64,000 nucleotides of DNA from Diacronema lutheri (taxonomy: Eukaryota; Haptophyta; Pavlovophyceae; Pavlovales; Pavlovaceae): the NCBI GenBank assembly GCA_019448385.1, contig JAGTXO010000038.1, positions 62,001-126,000 on the forward strand, read 5' to 3'. Positions 47,269 through 58,086 of the stretch are shown here, piece by piece (position 1 is the stretch's first letter; each line of letters starts with the position of its first letter). The notes beneath the pieces are model-generated. The model was not told the origin of the DNA, searched no databases, and was given only the letters and a program-made list of their open reading frames with translations. A program made the position numbers and the translations under genes.

Positions 47269-50200
47269 CTACAAGAGCTCAGCACCGCAATCGTGCCGTT
47301 GGCTGCCATCGCGCCGTCTGCGTGCTCGGCGCGCGCGCGCCGCACGGACGGTGACGGCGACAGCGACGGCGGCGACGGCAGCGACGGCCGCATCGGCCAG
47401 GCGCCTCGTCGATGCGCTGCGCTGCGCGGATCCAGCGCCGCCCGCGCCCGGCGCCTCGGCGCGCTCGGCGTCGAACGCGAGCGGCGCGTCTCGCGCGAGC
47501 GTCGCGCAGAGCGTGCCGAGCTCGAGGGGCTGCGCAGTGCCCTGCGGCGGGAGCGGCTCGCTGCGCGTGTCGCCGCGCCCGAGCTGCCCCTCGTGGTTGT
47601 TGCCGTAGCAGTGCAGCTCGCCCGTCGGCTCGACGACCGCACAGACCGAGCCCATCGACAGGGCAAGGAGCGAAATCGATGGCCGCCCGGCGGTGCCGTC
47701 CGCGCCGCCCGCCGCGGCGCGCGCGAGGGCGAGCGACTGCGAAGGCGGCAGCTTGCCGAGCAGCTGCGTCTCGTCAGGGCCGTGGTGCTTGAAACGGCGG
47801 TGCTCCTCGCCGTAGTTGCCCTCGAGACGCGTCGATGTGCTCCGTTCGTACGCGTCGCCGCCGTGTGGCGGCACACCGTTGGGCGCGGGCCAGCAGCGGA
47901 GGAGCGCATCGTCGCCCAGTGCCGCGCCATCGCCGCCGCTCGGTCGCTCCGGCCGCGCGCACGAAAAGTAGCCCGCCGCGGATGAGGCGAGCAGGTCGGC
48001 GGGCTGCAGGTTCGCGACGGGCGGCAGGTGAGCGCCCATCTCGCCCGGGCGGGTGCCCACGTCCTCCTCGCCCGAGCCGTGGCCGAGCTGCTCGTAGATG
48101 TTGCCGCCCCAGCACTTGACCGCACCGCTCGGCGAGAGTCTTGCGCAGCTGAAGTGTCGTCCGGCCGAGAGCTCAACGGGCTCATCGGCAGAGCCGGCGG
48201 GCACGAGCTCGATGGCGGGGAGGCGCTCGCCCATCCCGCCCGCGCCGCTCCTCTGCGGCTCGGCCCCCCTCGAGAGCGTGTCGCCGTAACCAAGCTGGCC
48301 CCACTCGTTTGCGCCCCAGCACTTTGCGACCACCTTTGCGACCGACCCCCCCGCCTCGAGCAGCGCGCACGAGTGGAAGCCGCCGAGCGCGAGCTGCACC
48401 GCGCGCGCACCGTCGCCGAGCCGCACGTACGGCAGCGCCTCCCCCAACTGCTCGACCGAGCTGCCGCGCGACACCGCATCGCCATAGCCGAGCTCGCCCC
48501 ACGAGTTGCCGCCCCTGCGCGGCGCGGAGGCGACGCGGGTGCGCGTCCGCGATCACAATGGCGCCGCTCGTGAGCGCAGCGACCATGTGCCCGCCGACGC
48601 CGCCTCGCGCGCGCCGCGCGCCGCGGCGGCGGACGCACCAGCATTTGACGAAGCCGTCGAGCGTGCGCACGCATGCGTGATGGTGGCCACGCGCGTCGAG
48701 CTGCGCCGCGCGCACGCCCGCGCCGAGGGAGACCGCGACGGCCTCGCTGGCGGAGAGGGACGCTGCTGCCGAGCCTGCGCCCAGCTGGCCGTACGTATTG
48801 TCGCCCCAGCAGCTGACCGAACCTGAGACGGCAGCGCCGCGCAGGCGGTCACGCGGAGGCGGTCACGCGCAGCGCACGGGCGCGTGCGCGAGTGGGTGGG
48901 CGTGCATCGCGCGTTCCGCCCCGCCGCAGCGACGACGGCGACTCGCGCGAGGTGGCGCACGTGCCGCCCGCCCGCCCGCCCGCCCGCCCGCCCGCCCGCC
49001 CGCCCGCCCGCGCGCTGCGGCGGCGGGGGGTGGGGGGGGGGGGGGGGGGGGGGGACGCGCGCGGTGCACGCCCGCACCGGTGGAGAGGAGGGCACACGAG
49101 AATTCATCGCCAGCCGAGAGCGAGATGGCAAAAACGGCAGTGCCACGTGCCCCCCCTGGCGCGGCTGCAGTGGGCAGGCGGAGGGGCACGGCTGGCACGT
49201 GCGCGAGCGCCGTCTCGGGCGTGTCGCCGCGGTTCGCCCTGTCGCCGTAGCCTAGCTGCCCGCGCGCGTTGCACCCCCAGCACTTGATGGCCGCATGCGT
49301 GCGCTCTGCGCGCGGCGGGCGGGCGTGCGGCCGCGGAGTGCGTGGGGCAGCGGTGAGCGCGTTGCGCATGGTTACGCGGGTTGCGCATGGTTACGCGGGT
49401 TACGCATGGATACGCGTGGTTACGCATGGTTACACGGGTTGCGCGAGCGCATTCGCGCCGCGGGTTTGACGGTCGGCGGCGGGCGGCGCGACGACGCGCT
49501 CACCGCACGCGACGAGCGCGCAGAAGTGGCACGCGCCCGCCGCGAGGCCCGTCACGCGCGCGTAGCTCGGCGGCGGTGCGGGCGGCAGCGCGGGCGGCCA
49601 CGGCGGCGGCGTGGGCGGCAGCGGCGGCGATGCGGGCGGCGACGGCGGCGGCGCAGGCATGAGCGGTGGCGGGGATGGGGCATCCTTTCGCGGCGCGTGC
49701 AGGGAGGCGGGGCCCACGACGCGACGGCGATGGTGGCCGACCGTGCCGCCGGCAGCGTCGGCAGCGCCGGCTGCCGCCTCACCGATCGCGGAGGCGCCAC
49801 CGCCGCCGCCGGGTGCGTCCGCGCTGCCGCGCGCTGCGGCGGCGGCTGCGGCCGGCGCTTCTCGATCAGCCGCCGCCGAGCGTGTCGCGCGGTGCTCGAC
49901 ACGCACCGAATCGACGCGGCGGTCCAAGCCCGGCCGGTAGGAGGCGGAGACGACGGACTCGGGCATGCGGTAACGGTCGGGCGGCTGGCGTGGCGGGAAG
50001 GCGGGCGGCGGTGTCGACGGCGGCGGCGGCGGAGGGCTGGGTGAGGGTGGCGGCGGCGACGGCGACGGCGGCGGCGGCTGTGGCGGGCTGCGCGGCGGTG
50101 GCGAGCTCGGCGGCTCGGGCGGCGGCGGTGTCGGCATGGGCGGCGACGGCGACGGCGGCGGCGAGCTCGGCGGGCGCGGCGGCGGCGGCGATTCGGCCAC

Positions 50201-53200
50201 CTGGTGCGCGAGCGCCCATTCGTGCTGCGCAGCCGCAGGACCGTAGCGCGATCTGCTCACCCGGCGGGTGAGATCTGCCGCTGTCGGCACGAGGCGTGAA
50301 TGCGGCGGCGGCGGGCTCGCGGGCGGCGCGGGCGGCGGCGACGGCGGCGACGGCGGCGGCGTGGGCGGTGCGCTCGGCGGCGCGGCAGGCGGGCGCGGCG
50401 GCGGCGGCGGCGAGCTCGGCTGCGGCGAGGGCGGGCTCGGCGGGCTCGGCGGGCTCGGGCTCGGCGGCGGGCGTGGCGGCGGCGAGCTCGGCGGCGGCGG
50501 CGAGACGCGAACGCCATTCCGCCGCGCGTCCGCGAGGCCGTGGCTGCGCGTCGGCGCGCGCGCGGCGCGGTGCGCGGCGTCGTGCAGGCCCGAACGGTCG
50601 GAGATGGCTGGTGGCGTCGGCGGCCACGGCGGCGGCCGCGGCGAGGGCGGCGGCGGCGAGAAGGTGGGCGGCGGGCGTGGCGGTGGGTGGACGGCAGGCG
50701 GTGGCGGGACTGCGGGCGGCAAGGGCGGCGGTAAGGGCGGCGGCAAGGGTGGCGGTGGCGAGATGAGGTGGGTCATGCGCGCGTCAAAGCCGGTGCGGTG
50801 GCTGCTAAAGTCGAGCTGCGTCGTGCGGCTCGCGTGCGTCGCCGTCTCGTGCGCGGGCCGGTGCTCGACCGAACCGCTGCCCACGCCATCGCCACCTCCA
50901 TCGCCCGCGGCCGCAGCCAACTCGCCACCGTTGCGCGCGCGGTGGCTGTGCGCGAGCGGGTGGCGGCTGACGCGCACCCCCGCGTCGCCATCGGCGGGCC
51001 CGCGGTGCTCGAGCTGCCGCGCGCCGAGCCAGCCACACATGCGCCCGCCCGGCGGCCTGCGCGAGTAGGTGGGCGCATAGGCGGGCGCGCTCGCGTTGCC
51101 CACCGCGCTACCGCCGTGCGCGGCCGCAAACGTCGCCGCGTCCGCGCGCGCCGCCTCGTCCGCGCGCGACGCGGCGCGCGAGCAGTGCGAGGCGACCGCC
51201 ACGCCGACGCAGAGCAGCAGCGCGCAGAGCAGGCAGCAGAGCAAGCAGACGATGAGCGCGAGCGTCAGCCCGCCCGCCGCTCGCCCTTTGCCGCGCTTGG
51301 ATGCGCGCCGCGCCGCCTGTGCGTCCGACGGCGCAGGCGACGGCGGCGGCAGGGCGGTGGGCGGCGGCGGCGGCGGCGGCGGCGTCTGCGGTGGCAGCGG
51401 CGTTGGCAGCTCAAGCTTGGCCGGCACCGGCGCGGGCTCGGGCTTGACTTGCTTGGACGGGCGCACCTCGTGCAGCTCCTCCGCGTGAAACGCGTCCTCC
51501 GAGCCCGCCGCGCACGCGCCCAGCGCACTCGCGGCGGCGGGCTGGGCGCCAACTGCGGCAGCGGGTGCAGCAGGCGGCCGGTTGCGCCCGCGTCGCGCCT
51601 TGCGCAGCCGCGCCGCGGCGATCGCCGCGTCGATCTCGCCGATCGTGCTGCCCACCGTCCCGCGCTGCCTGACCTGCGCGCACGTCGGCCGCTCGCCCAG
51701 CTCCTCGTCGTCGTCGCCGCCGCCGCCGCCGTCCTCACCGCCGACGGCGCCGGCCGCATGGACGCACGCGCCGCCAGCCACGTCGCCGCGCGCGCGGGGG
51801 GCCGCGGCGGCAAGCGACGGGCGGTGCGGCGGGGGAACGTCTGTGCGCGGCAGCGCGACGGCAGGCGGCCGCGTCACGACCGCGCCACGCCGCGCATCCC
51901 ACTCTCCGGGGATGGGCGTTGGCGTGACGGGTGAGAAATTAGGCGCGCACGCCGGTCGGCGCGGCTCAGGCGTGTGCGGCGGCGTCGAGTGCGCGCCCGC
52001 GCCGGGCGCAGAGTCGGGCGTCGCCTGCTGCACGCGCGTCTGCGGTGGCGGCGGTCGGCTCGACTCGCGGATGGGCGCTGCGCTCGGCGGTGCGCGCGCC
52101 TCGTGCAGCTGCGCGCGCGGCGGAGCGGTCGCCTCGACGGGCGCGACGACGGGCCGACGCGGCTGCGTGGCGACAGCGACGGGCCTCGGCGGCGCGGCCG
52201 CCACCTGCGCGACGGCCGGCGCGGCGCGGATGGGCGGACGCGACGCATCGCCCACCTGCGGGCGCGGGCGCGGCTGCGCGCGCGCAATGATGAACATGGG
52301 CGGTTGCACTGGCCGCACGAGCGCAGGTTGAGGCTCGGGCCGAGGCTGTGCAGCGTCAGCCGGCGGCGAGCGCGGCGAGCGCGCGCGCGCGCCGGGCTCC
52401 ATTGTCGTCGGTCGGCTCAGCGCGGGCGAGAGCGCCGTGCGCGCGCGCGGCGAGCGGCCGCTCGCCGGCTGCTGCTCGGCATCGTAGGTGGGAGGGGGGC
52501 CTCCGCACCATGGCGCGCTCCCCCCGCCGGCGCCAGCGCCGTCGGCGGGCGAGCGCAGGCCGACGCCGGCGCGCAGACCCCTCTGCACGAGGAAGAGGCG
52601 GTCGCCCGTGCCGCCGTCCGGCGAGTCGAGCCGCGCGTCGAGCCGCGTCGACGCGCCGAGCGCCGAGGTGGGCGAGCGGAGGAGCGTGGGCTCGCCGGTG
52701 GCTGAGCGGACCTGCACGTCGCTCCCGTCGGCCCAGCGGCGCGCGGCGGCCTCGATGAGCTGCGAGCGGCGAAGCCGTGCGTGCTCCCCCGGCGAGAGCA
52801 GCGCGCCGAGCGTCCGGCCGACGCCGGGCGAGCCGTCCGCCGTGACGGCGCGCGGCGGCGAGCGGCGCAGGTCGGGAGCTCGCACTGAGCCGCCGACCGC
52901 AGCCGACCGCGCGGAGCGCGCGCCGGGCGAGCGGCCGGGCGAGCCGAGCGGCGTGCGGAGCGGCGAGGGCGGAAGCCCGTCGGCACCCACGTACAGCCAG
53001 CTCGGCCCGCGCTCGCCCCACTGCGCCAAGTTTGCCGCCTCGGCCGAGAAGATGGCCGAGTCAGTCGCGCCCGTGCCCGCGCCGGACGGCAGCGCCGCGT
53101 TGGCGCGGAGCAGCAGCCCATGGACGCGCTGGCCGAGGCGGCGGAGCTGCGCCATGGCCAAGTCGTGCAGATCTGGCGACGAGTCGCACACCCGCCCCAC

Positions 53201-53593
53201 CGCGCCCGCGAGCTCGTCCGTCGCGATCGTGAGGTCGTGGAGTTCGGAGCGCGCGGCGAGCCAAGACCCGCCATCAAGCTCGAGCCGCGTCTGCCGGCAA
53301 CGGCGCTGCAGGCTGAGGAGCGCGCCGAGGAACTCGTCGACGAACGGAAGCTGCGCCTCGAGCTCGCGCGTGCGCGCAAGCTGCGCCTCGGCGCGCGCGC
53401 GCGCCGGCGCGGGCAGCAGGTGTGCTCGGCTCAGATCGCGCGGCAGCGCCGAGCGCACCGCACCGAGCTCGTCGGCGAGCGTGCGCTGCACGCGCTGGAG
53501 CCGACGACTCACGTCCACGTCCGCTGCCGCCGGCGGGCTCGACGCCCCCGCCGCGGGCGGCGAGCGCACGCGCACCATCGCCGGCAGCCGCAT
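47269..53593 (-). CDS. Type II membrane protein: coiled/disordered N-terminus, one membrane helix, Ser/Pro stalk, RCC1-like propeller
   Basis: Exons (descending) 53593-49504, 49305-49078, 48822-48639 and 48514-47269; 1,915 residues, all phases agree. No signal peptide. A helical part (about 1-165; RAEAQLARTRELEAQLPFVD) leads to a long Pro/Arg/Ala-rich region and a membrane helix at about 775-802 (LTLALIVCLLCCLLCALLLC) preceded by KRGKG. Ser/Pro stretches follow (about 945-1340; SPPPSPSP, PPPPSPSPPP). The C-terminal propeller repeats read GACHFCALVACGERTHAAIK with CWGCNARGQLGYGD, then SVSCWGDNTYGQLG, KCWGGNSWGELGYGD, KCWGANEWGQLGYGD, KCWGGNIYEQLGHG and HCYGNNHEGQLGRGD: RCC1/BLIP-II-type blades. 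Exon joins fall inside blades and restore them. The topology puts the propeller outside the cell, an inference from the single helix with positive residues before it. The ligand is unknown. The stop is 12 bases from the sorting nexin stop. Confidence 0.8.
48962..49012. repeat. CCCG tetranucleotide run in an intron of the RCC1 protein gene
   Basis: About ten GCCC units, followed from about 49025 by a long G run on the + strand (C run in the sense of the gene). Both lie in intron 49077-48823. Confidence 0.85.
49361..49440. repeat. 19-20 base minisatellite in an intron of the RCC1 protein gene
   Basis: Four units of the form TTGCGCATGGTTACGCGGG. The first two (49362-49380, 49381-49399) are identical and the next two have drifted. 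They sit in intron 49503-49306. Confidence 0.85.
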
Positions 53594-53829
53594 CGCTCCG
53601 GCAGCCTCGCTCAGACGGCGCCACCGTTGCGAAAACTTCGGCGGCGCGCTCAACTTGTTCAAATCCGTACCCGCCCCTTTTCAAAATCCGAGGGCTTGAA
53701 TAGGTTTATAGAAGATCGTACTCGTACAGTGCCAGGCGTGCCACTGCTTGTGCCGGTGGAGCCGGGCAGGTGCGTCAGACAGGCGGCGGGCGGCAGCGCA
53801 GCGGGCGCGGCTGCGCCGCCCGGTGAGGG
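53594..53829. promoter_or_regulatory. Divergent promoter region of the RCC1 protein and PPP4R4-like genes
   Basis: The 236 bases between the two ATG codons are clearly AT-richer than the flanks at 53640-53730. TATAAA is read on the minus strand at 53709-53704, about 110 bases before the minus ATG. No matching element was seen for the plus gene. Promoter function is inferred from position. Confidence 0.45.
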
Positions 53830-56800
53830 ATGGACGAGCTGCTTGACTTTGACTTTGACGAGCAGCGCGGCCGCGAGGCGGCCGCCGTCCTCCACCTCGG
53901 CCGATCCGAGGAGGAGATCGAGGCGCTCGTCGTGCCTGACGACACGCCCGAGCTCGAGCGCCTCTGCCTCTTCCTGGCGAATGGGCAGAAGGTGCAGCGC
54001 GAAAGCGTGATCCTCAATCTCAACCGCACGCTGCGCACTTACCGCGCCGAGGCCATCCACCGCCTCATCCCGGTTTTCACGGTGCGCCCCTCGCCGCGCG
54101 GCGCCCGCTGCCGCGGCATGCGTTCGCGCCGCGCGAGGGCAGTGGGCATCCCAGATGCGCGTGTGCGCTCGGGCGCTTTTCGCGGCGTGCGCGTGGTTCG
54201 TGCCTGGCCACGCCCGTCCCCACGCCATGCGCGATCGGCCGTGCCACAGCTGCGCGCTCCACTGCGCCGCCGAGCGCGGCGCTTGGCCGCGCGCGAGCCG
54301 GAGCGCTCGGCGGTCGCTCGGCTGCGGTGGCGCGGATGCGCGGGCTGGTGCGGCCATCGCGGCGTGCGTGCGTCACGAGGCCAGCCCGCCGGCGCCGAGC
54401 GAGACGAGCTCGCCCACGCCTGCGCGCTCTTACGCCCCGCTCGCGCCCGCTCGGTGCGCGACGGGCAGGCGCACTGTGAGAGCCTTGACCCGGCACAGGT
54501 GTGCAACGTGGCGGATGCGATCTGCACGGCGATCGGCGAGGGCTACCTCGGCGAGGCCGGCATCAGCGAGCCGCTGCTTGAGCACACCCTCGCGATGGTC
54601 AGGGCAGGCGGCGCGGCCGCGCTGCCGTGGCTGCGCCTGCTGCTCGAGCTGCTGCGCCACCGGCTGCTGCCGCACAAGATGATGCGCTCGCAGGCGCGTT
54701 GCTCCGCCGCGCGATGCGCGCCGCCGACGCGCGCAGGCGCAGCGGCGCGCGCAGCCCGCGTCCAACGCGCGGCGCCACCCCCCCCCGGCTCCCATTGCGA
54801 CCGCTGCGCACCCGCTCGGTATGGCGCGCAGGTGCTCGAGATGGCGATCGCCTTCTCCGACCTCTCGTCGAGCGTCGAGCGCCGGCTCGCGTCGGCGCAC
54901 CTCTTCGGCCAGCTTGCGGGCGCGTCTGACAACCCGAGCTTCGTCTCGTCCACCTTCCTCGAGCAGGCGATAGCGCTCTGCCAGGACACGGACGGGCTCG
55001 TGCGCGCGGCCATGTGCGCGCAGATCGCGCCGATTGGCCGCGCCGTGGGGGGCGTCGTCGCGAAGCAGCGGCTACTGCCCGAGCTCTTTGAGCTGCTGCG
55101 CGACGAGCTGCCCGCGGTGCGCGCGGCCGCCTTCCTCGCCGCCGTGACGACGTACCACTTTTGGGAGCGCGACGCCACAAAACGGCGCGCGCAGGTGTGG
55201 CCGCCGCTGCGCGCGCTCGTCGAGGGCAGCGTCGATCTCCGCGCCGACGGTGGCGCCGAGCAGCTCGAGCTCGTGCGCACGGTGTGCGCGGGTCTGGGCG
55301 GGCTGCTGCTGCTACTGCGGCACGACACGGACGGAGGCGCGGCCGGCGCGGCGTCCGGCGCGGCGTCCGGCGCGGCGAGCTGCGGCGGCGCCGATGGCGG
55401 CGGCGTGGGCACGCTGCCCGCGGCGCCGGCCGCCGTCGAGCGCGCAGCCGACCTTGCCTTCGCCGTCGCCGCGTACGGCGCGCTCGCGCGGCACACGGAC
55501 GGCGGCGTGCGCGAGCGCGCGGCGGGCGCCTTGCCCGACATCGTGCGCGCGCTCGGCGCCGAGCGCTTCTGCGCCTCTGCGCTCGCGGGCACGATTGGTA
55601 CACTCGCGTCTGATGCCGACGCGCGCGTGCAGCTGCGCGCCGCGGCCGTCTGTCACGACGTGTGCGCGCTGCTCGGCAGGGAGCGCGCGCTGCAGTTCGT
55701 GTGCGCGCCGTACCGCGCGTGGCTGCGCGCGAGCACGGACGAGCTGCTCGACGCTGTGCTCGTGCATCTGGGACAAGTCGTCTCGCTCCTTCTCGCCGAG
55801 CCCGCACCGCACGCGGACGGCAACGGCGCCGCGCCCGACGGCGGTGGCGGGGGCGCGCGCGTATTCAAATCGCCGCCGCCCGCGCAGCGTGGCGTGCAAC
55901 CGCCGCCGTTTGGCGCGAACGGTGTGGGGAGCGGCGCGAGCGGCGGCGGCCTGTGCGCGCGCAGCGAGCGATGCGCGAGCTCGCCCGCCTCCACCATCTC
56001 CTCTTCCGATGGCGGCCGCGCCGCCTTGTCGACAGCGCTGCTCCTTGAGCTCGTCGGGCTCGAGCAGCGCGCGCGCCCGTCGTGGCGGCGTACGCTCGCG
56101 TTGCTCTCGCATTTGCACCTGCTGCCGAGTTGGTTTGATGCGGACCTGGTGCACTGCCACTTTGTGCCGCCGCTGCTCGATGCGATGGGCGTGCGTGCAC
56201 AGCCAGCGACGCGGCGGCACGCGCACGGTCGGGGAAGGGGAGGGCTCGTGGCGTGGGCTCGTGGCGTGCGCGTGCGCGCGCCCCGTGGGCGCCTCGCCAT
56301 GCGCGCGCCTCACCTACCGCCTTCCGCCCACCCGCGTCCGTCCACCCCGTCCCGCCGCGGCGTGTGTGCGCAGGCCGCGGTGCCGTGCTGTCGCGAAAGG
56401 GCTGCCATCGTTGTCGTTCGCCTGATGCGCGAGGTGCGGAATCGTGCCGCGCGCTCGAGCGGCGAGCGGCCTTGCGAGCCGCGCGAGCCGCGCCGTTGAA
56501 CGTGGCTATCCCCCGCCCCGCGCCGCGCCGCCCCGCGCCTCCCCACCCCACCCTCCTCTCCTCTCCTTGTCTCGTCGCGTGTCTGCCCGTCCAGGCCAAG
56601 CTCGTCGCGCAGCGTACGATGCTCGCGCAGAGGCTGCTGCGTGAGTTTGGGCACGGCAACTCCTTCTCGCGCAGGCTGCTCTTCGTCACCGTGTGCGAGG
56701 CGATGATGGGCGCCTTCTCGGCGAGCTTCTTCATCGTAAGCGCACGGCCCTCGCGCACACGCCGCTCATGGCCGGACTTCCCTTACCCCTTCCCTCCGCT

Positions 56801-57959
56801 CCCCTATCCTATCCTCCCCTTCCCCCTTGCCCCCTCTCTCTTCCCCAGCCCGGCGTCCCCTGCAGCATGGGCGCTGCTCATGTCCCCCCCCCCCCCCCCC
56901 ACCCACCCACCCCGTTGCCCTATCCAGTCGAGCGGCTACGTCGAGGCGCTCCTCTCGCTGCTCAGCGACCCGGTGTCCAACGTCCGCCTCGCCGCTCTGC
57001 GCGTGATGCCGTCAGCTAAGCGTGCCCTGCGCGTGCCTGCTGATATTCGGCTCCTCGAGCAGATGCACGCGGCAATTGAGCGGTGCGCGCACTGGACGGC
57101 AACGAGGAGGGCCCGCCTCAGAGCAGCGCTGTCACGCCCCGCTGCCTCACACTGCCGCCCTGTCCCTTCCCCCCCCCCCACCCCTTCCCCGTTGTGCCGT
57201 TCGAACGCGCGCAGGCTGCGCTCCGCCGACCCGATGCGCGACGTGCGCGAGAGGGCGGAGGAGGTTGGGCGCTTGTGCAAGGCGATCACGCCCAAGGTGG
57301 GCGGCGGGCAGCTCTCAGCGGAGGACGCGGCCAAGCAGGCGGAGGAGGACGCGCAGGTCCACGCCGAGGCCGAGGCCGCGCTGAGCGAGGCGAAGAGGAA
57401 GGCCGCCGAGCAGATCGCCGAGCAGTCCGCGGGCAAGCTCTCGGGCAAGTTTGACGTGGGCAAGCCCACGAAGCGGCCCGCCGCCCCGGCCGCGCCCTCC
57501 GCCGCGGCCGCGCGCGGCGGCGCCGCGCTCGCCGGTGGGGCGTCCGCCATGTGCACGGCGAGCGCCGTCTCAGCAAGCGCGTGCGAGCGGCCAGCGGCAG
57601 CCATCGCCGCGCCGCGCGTGAAGCTCGGCTCAGCGCCTGGCGGCCGCCAGCCGGGGCCCTCGCCGGCGGTGGAGCGTCGCATTGGCACAGGGCGCAATTC
57701 GTCCGACAGCCTGCCGCTGCCGCCCATCGGCGCCGGCGCGAGTGCGGTGGCGAGCGGTGGCGGCGCGCGGCTGTCTGTGCCCTCGGGCAGCGGCTCGCGG
57801 CGCGGCTCGGCAGGCGACCTCGCCGAGGTGCGCACGACCGACACGAGCGGCTCGGGCAGCCGCTCGGGGCCGGGCTCTGCCAGCACGACGCCGACGCTGC
57901 GCAGAGGGCCGCCGTCCACAGTCCGAGCAGTCGCGCCGGCCAGTCGCGTGGGCAAGTGA
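53830..57959 (+). CDS. PPP4R4: HEAT-repeat regulatory subunit of protein phosphatase 4, PPP4R4-like
   Basis: Exons 53830-54081, 54499-54693, 54832-56190, 56374-56433, 56595-56735, 56928-57082 and 57215-57959; 968 residues. PPP4R4 family proteins are HEAT-repeat partners of the PP4 catalytic subunit. Matching blocks: an N-terminal acidic start then ELERLCLFLANGQKVQRESV; LEQAIALCQDTDGLVRAAMC; LPELFELLRDELPAVRAAAF; WRRTLALLSHLHLLPSWFDA; GNSFSRRLLFVTVCEAMMGA; LLSDPVSNVRLAALRVMPSA then KRALRVPADIRLLEQM. Each exon join restores such a block. The second intron has a GC donor (54694). The C-terminus (from about residue 790) is Lys/Glu/Ala-rich, then disordered. The long intron 54082-54498 has no other feature. 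Some acceptors, especially 54498, could shift slightly. Confidence 0.82.
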
Positions 57960-58086
57960 GGGCATGGCGCCAGCTCTGTGCGTGCGCACGTGGCCCCTCG
58001 CCATGGTGGGGCACTATGGCCATGGTGGGGCACTAGGGCACGGCCGTGGGCGTATGTCCTATACACACGCCGCCAAGGACCTGCAC

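Noticed and set aside
53704-53709. TATAAA as a certain promoter of the RCC1 protein gene
   Set aside because: A single match in an AT-rich patch; distance to the ATG is plausible, but there is no second element, so it is only mentioned in the region entry.
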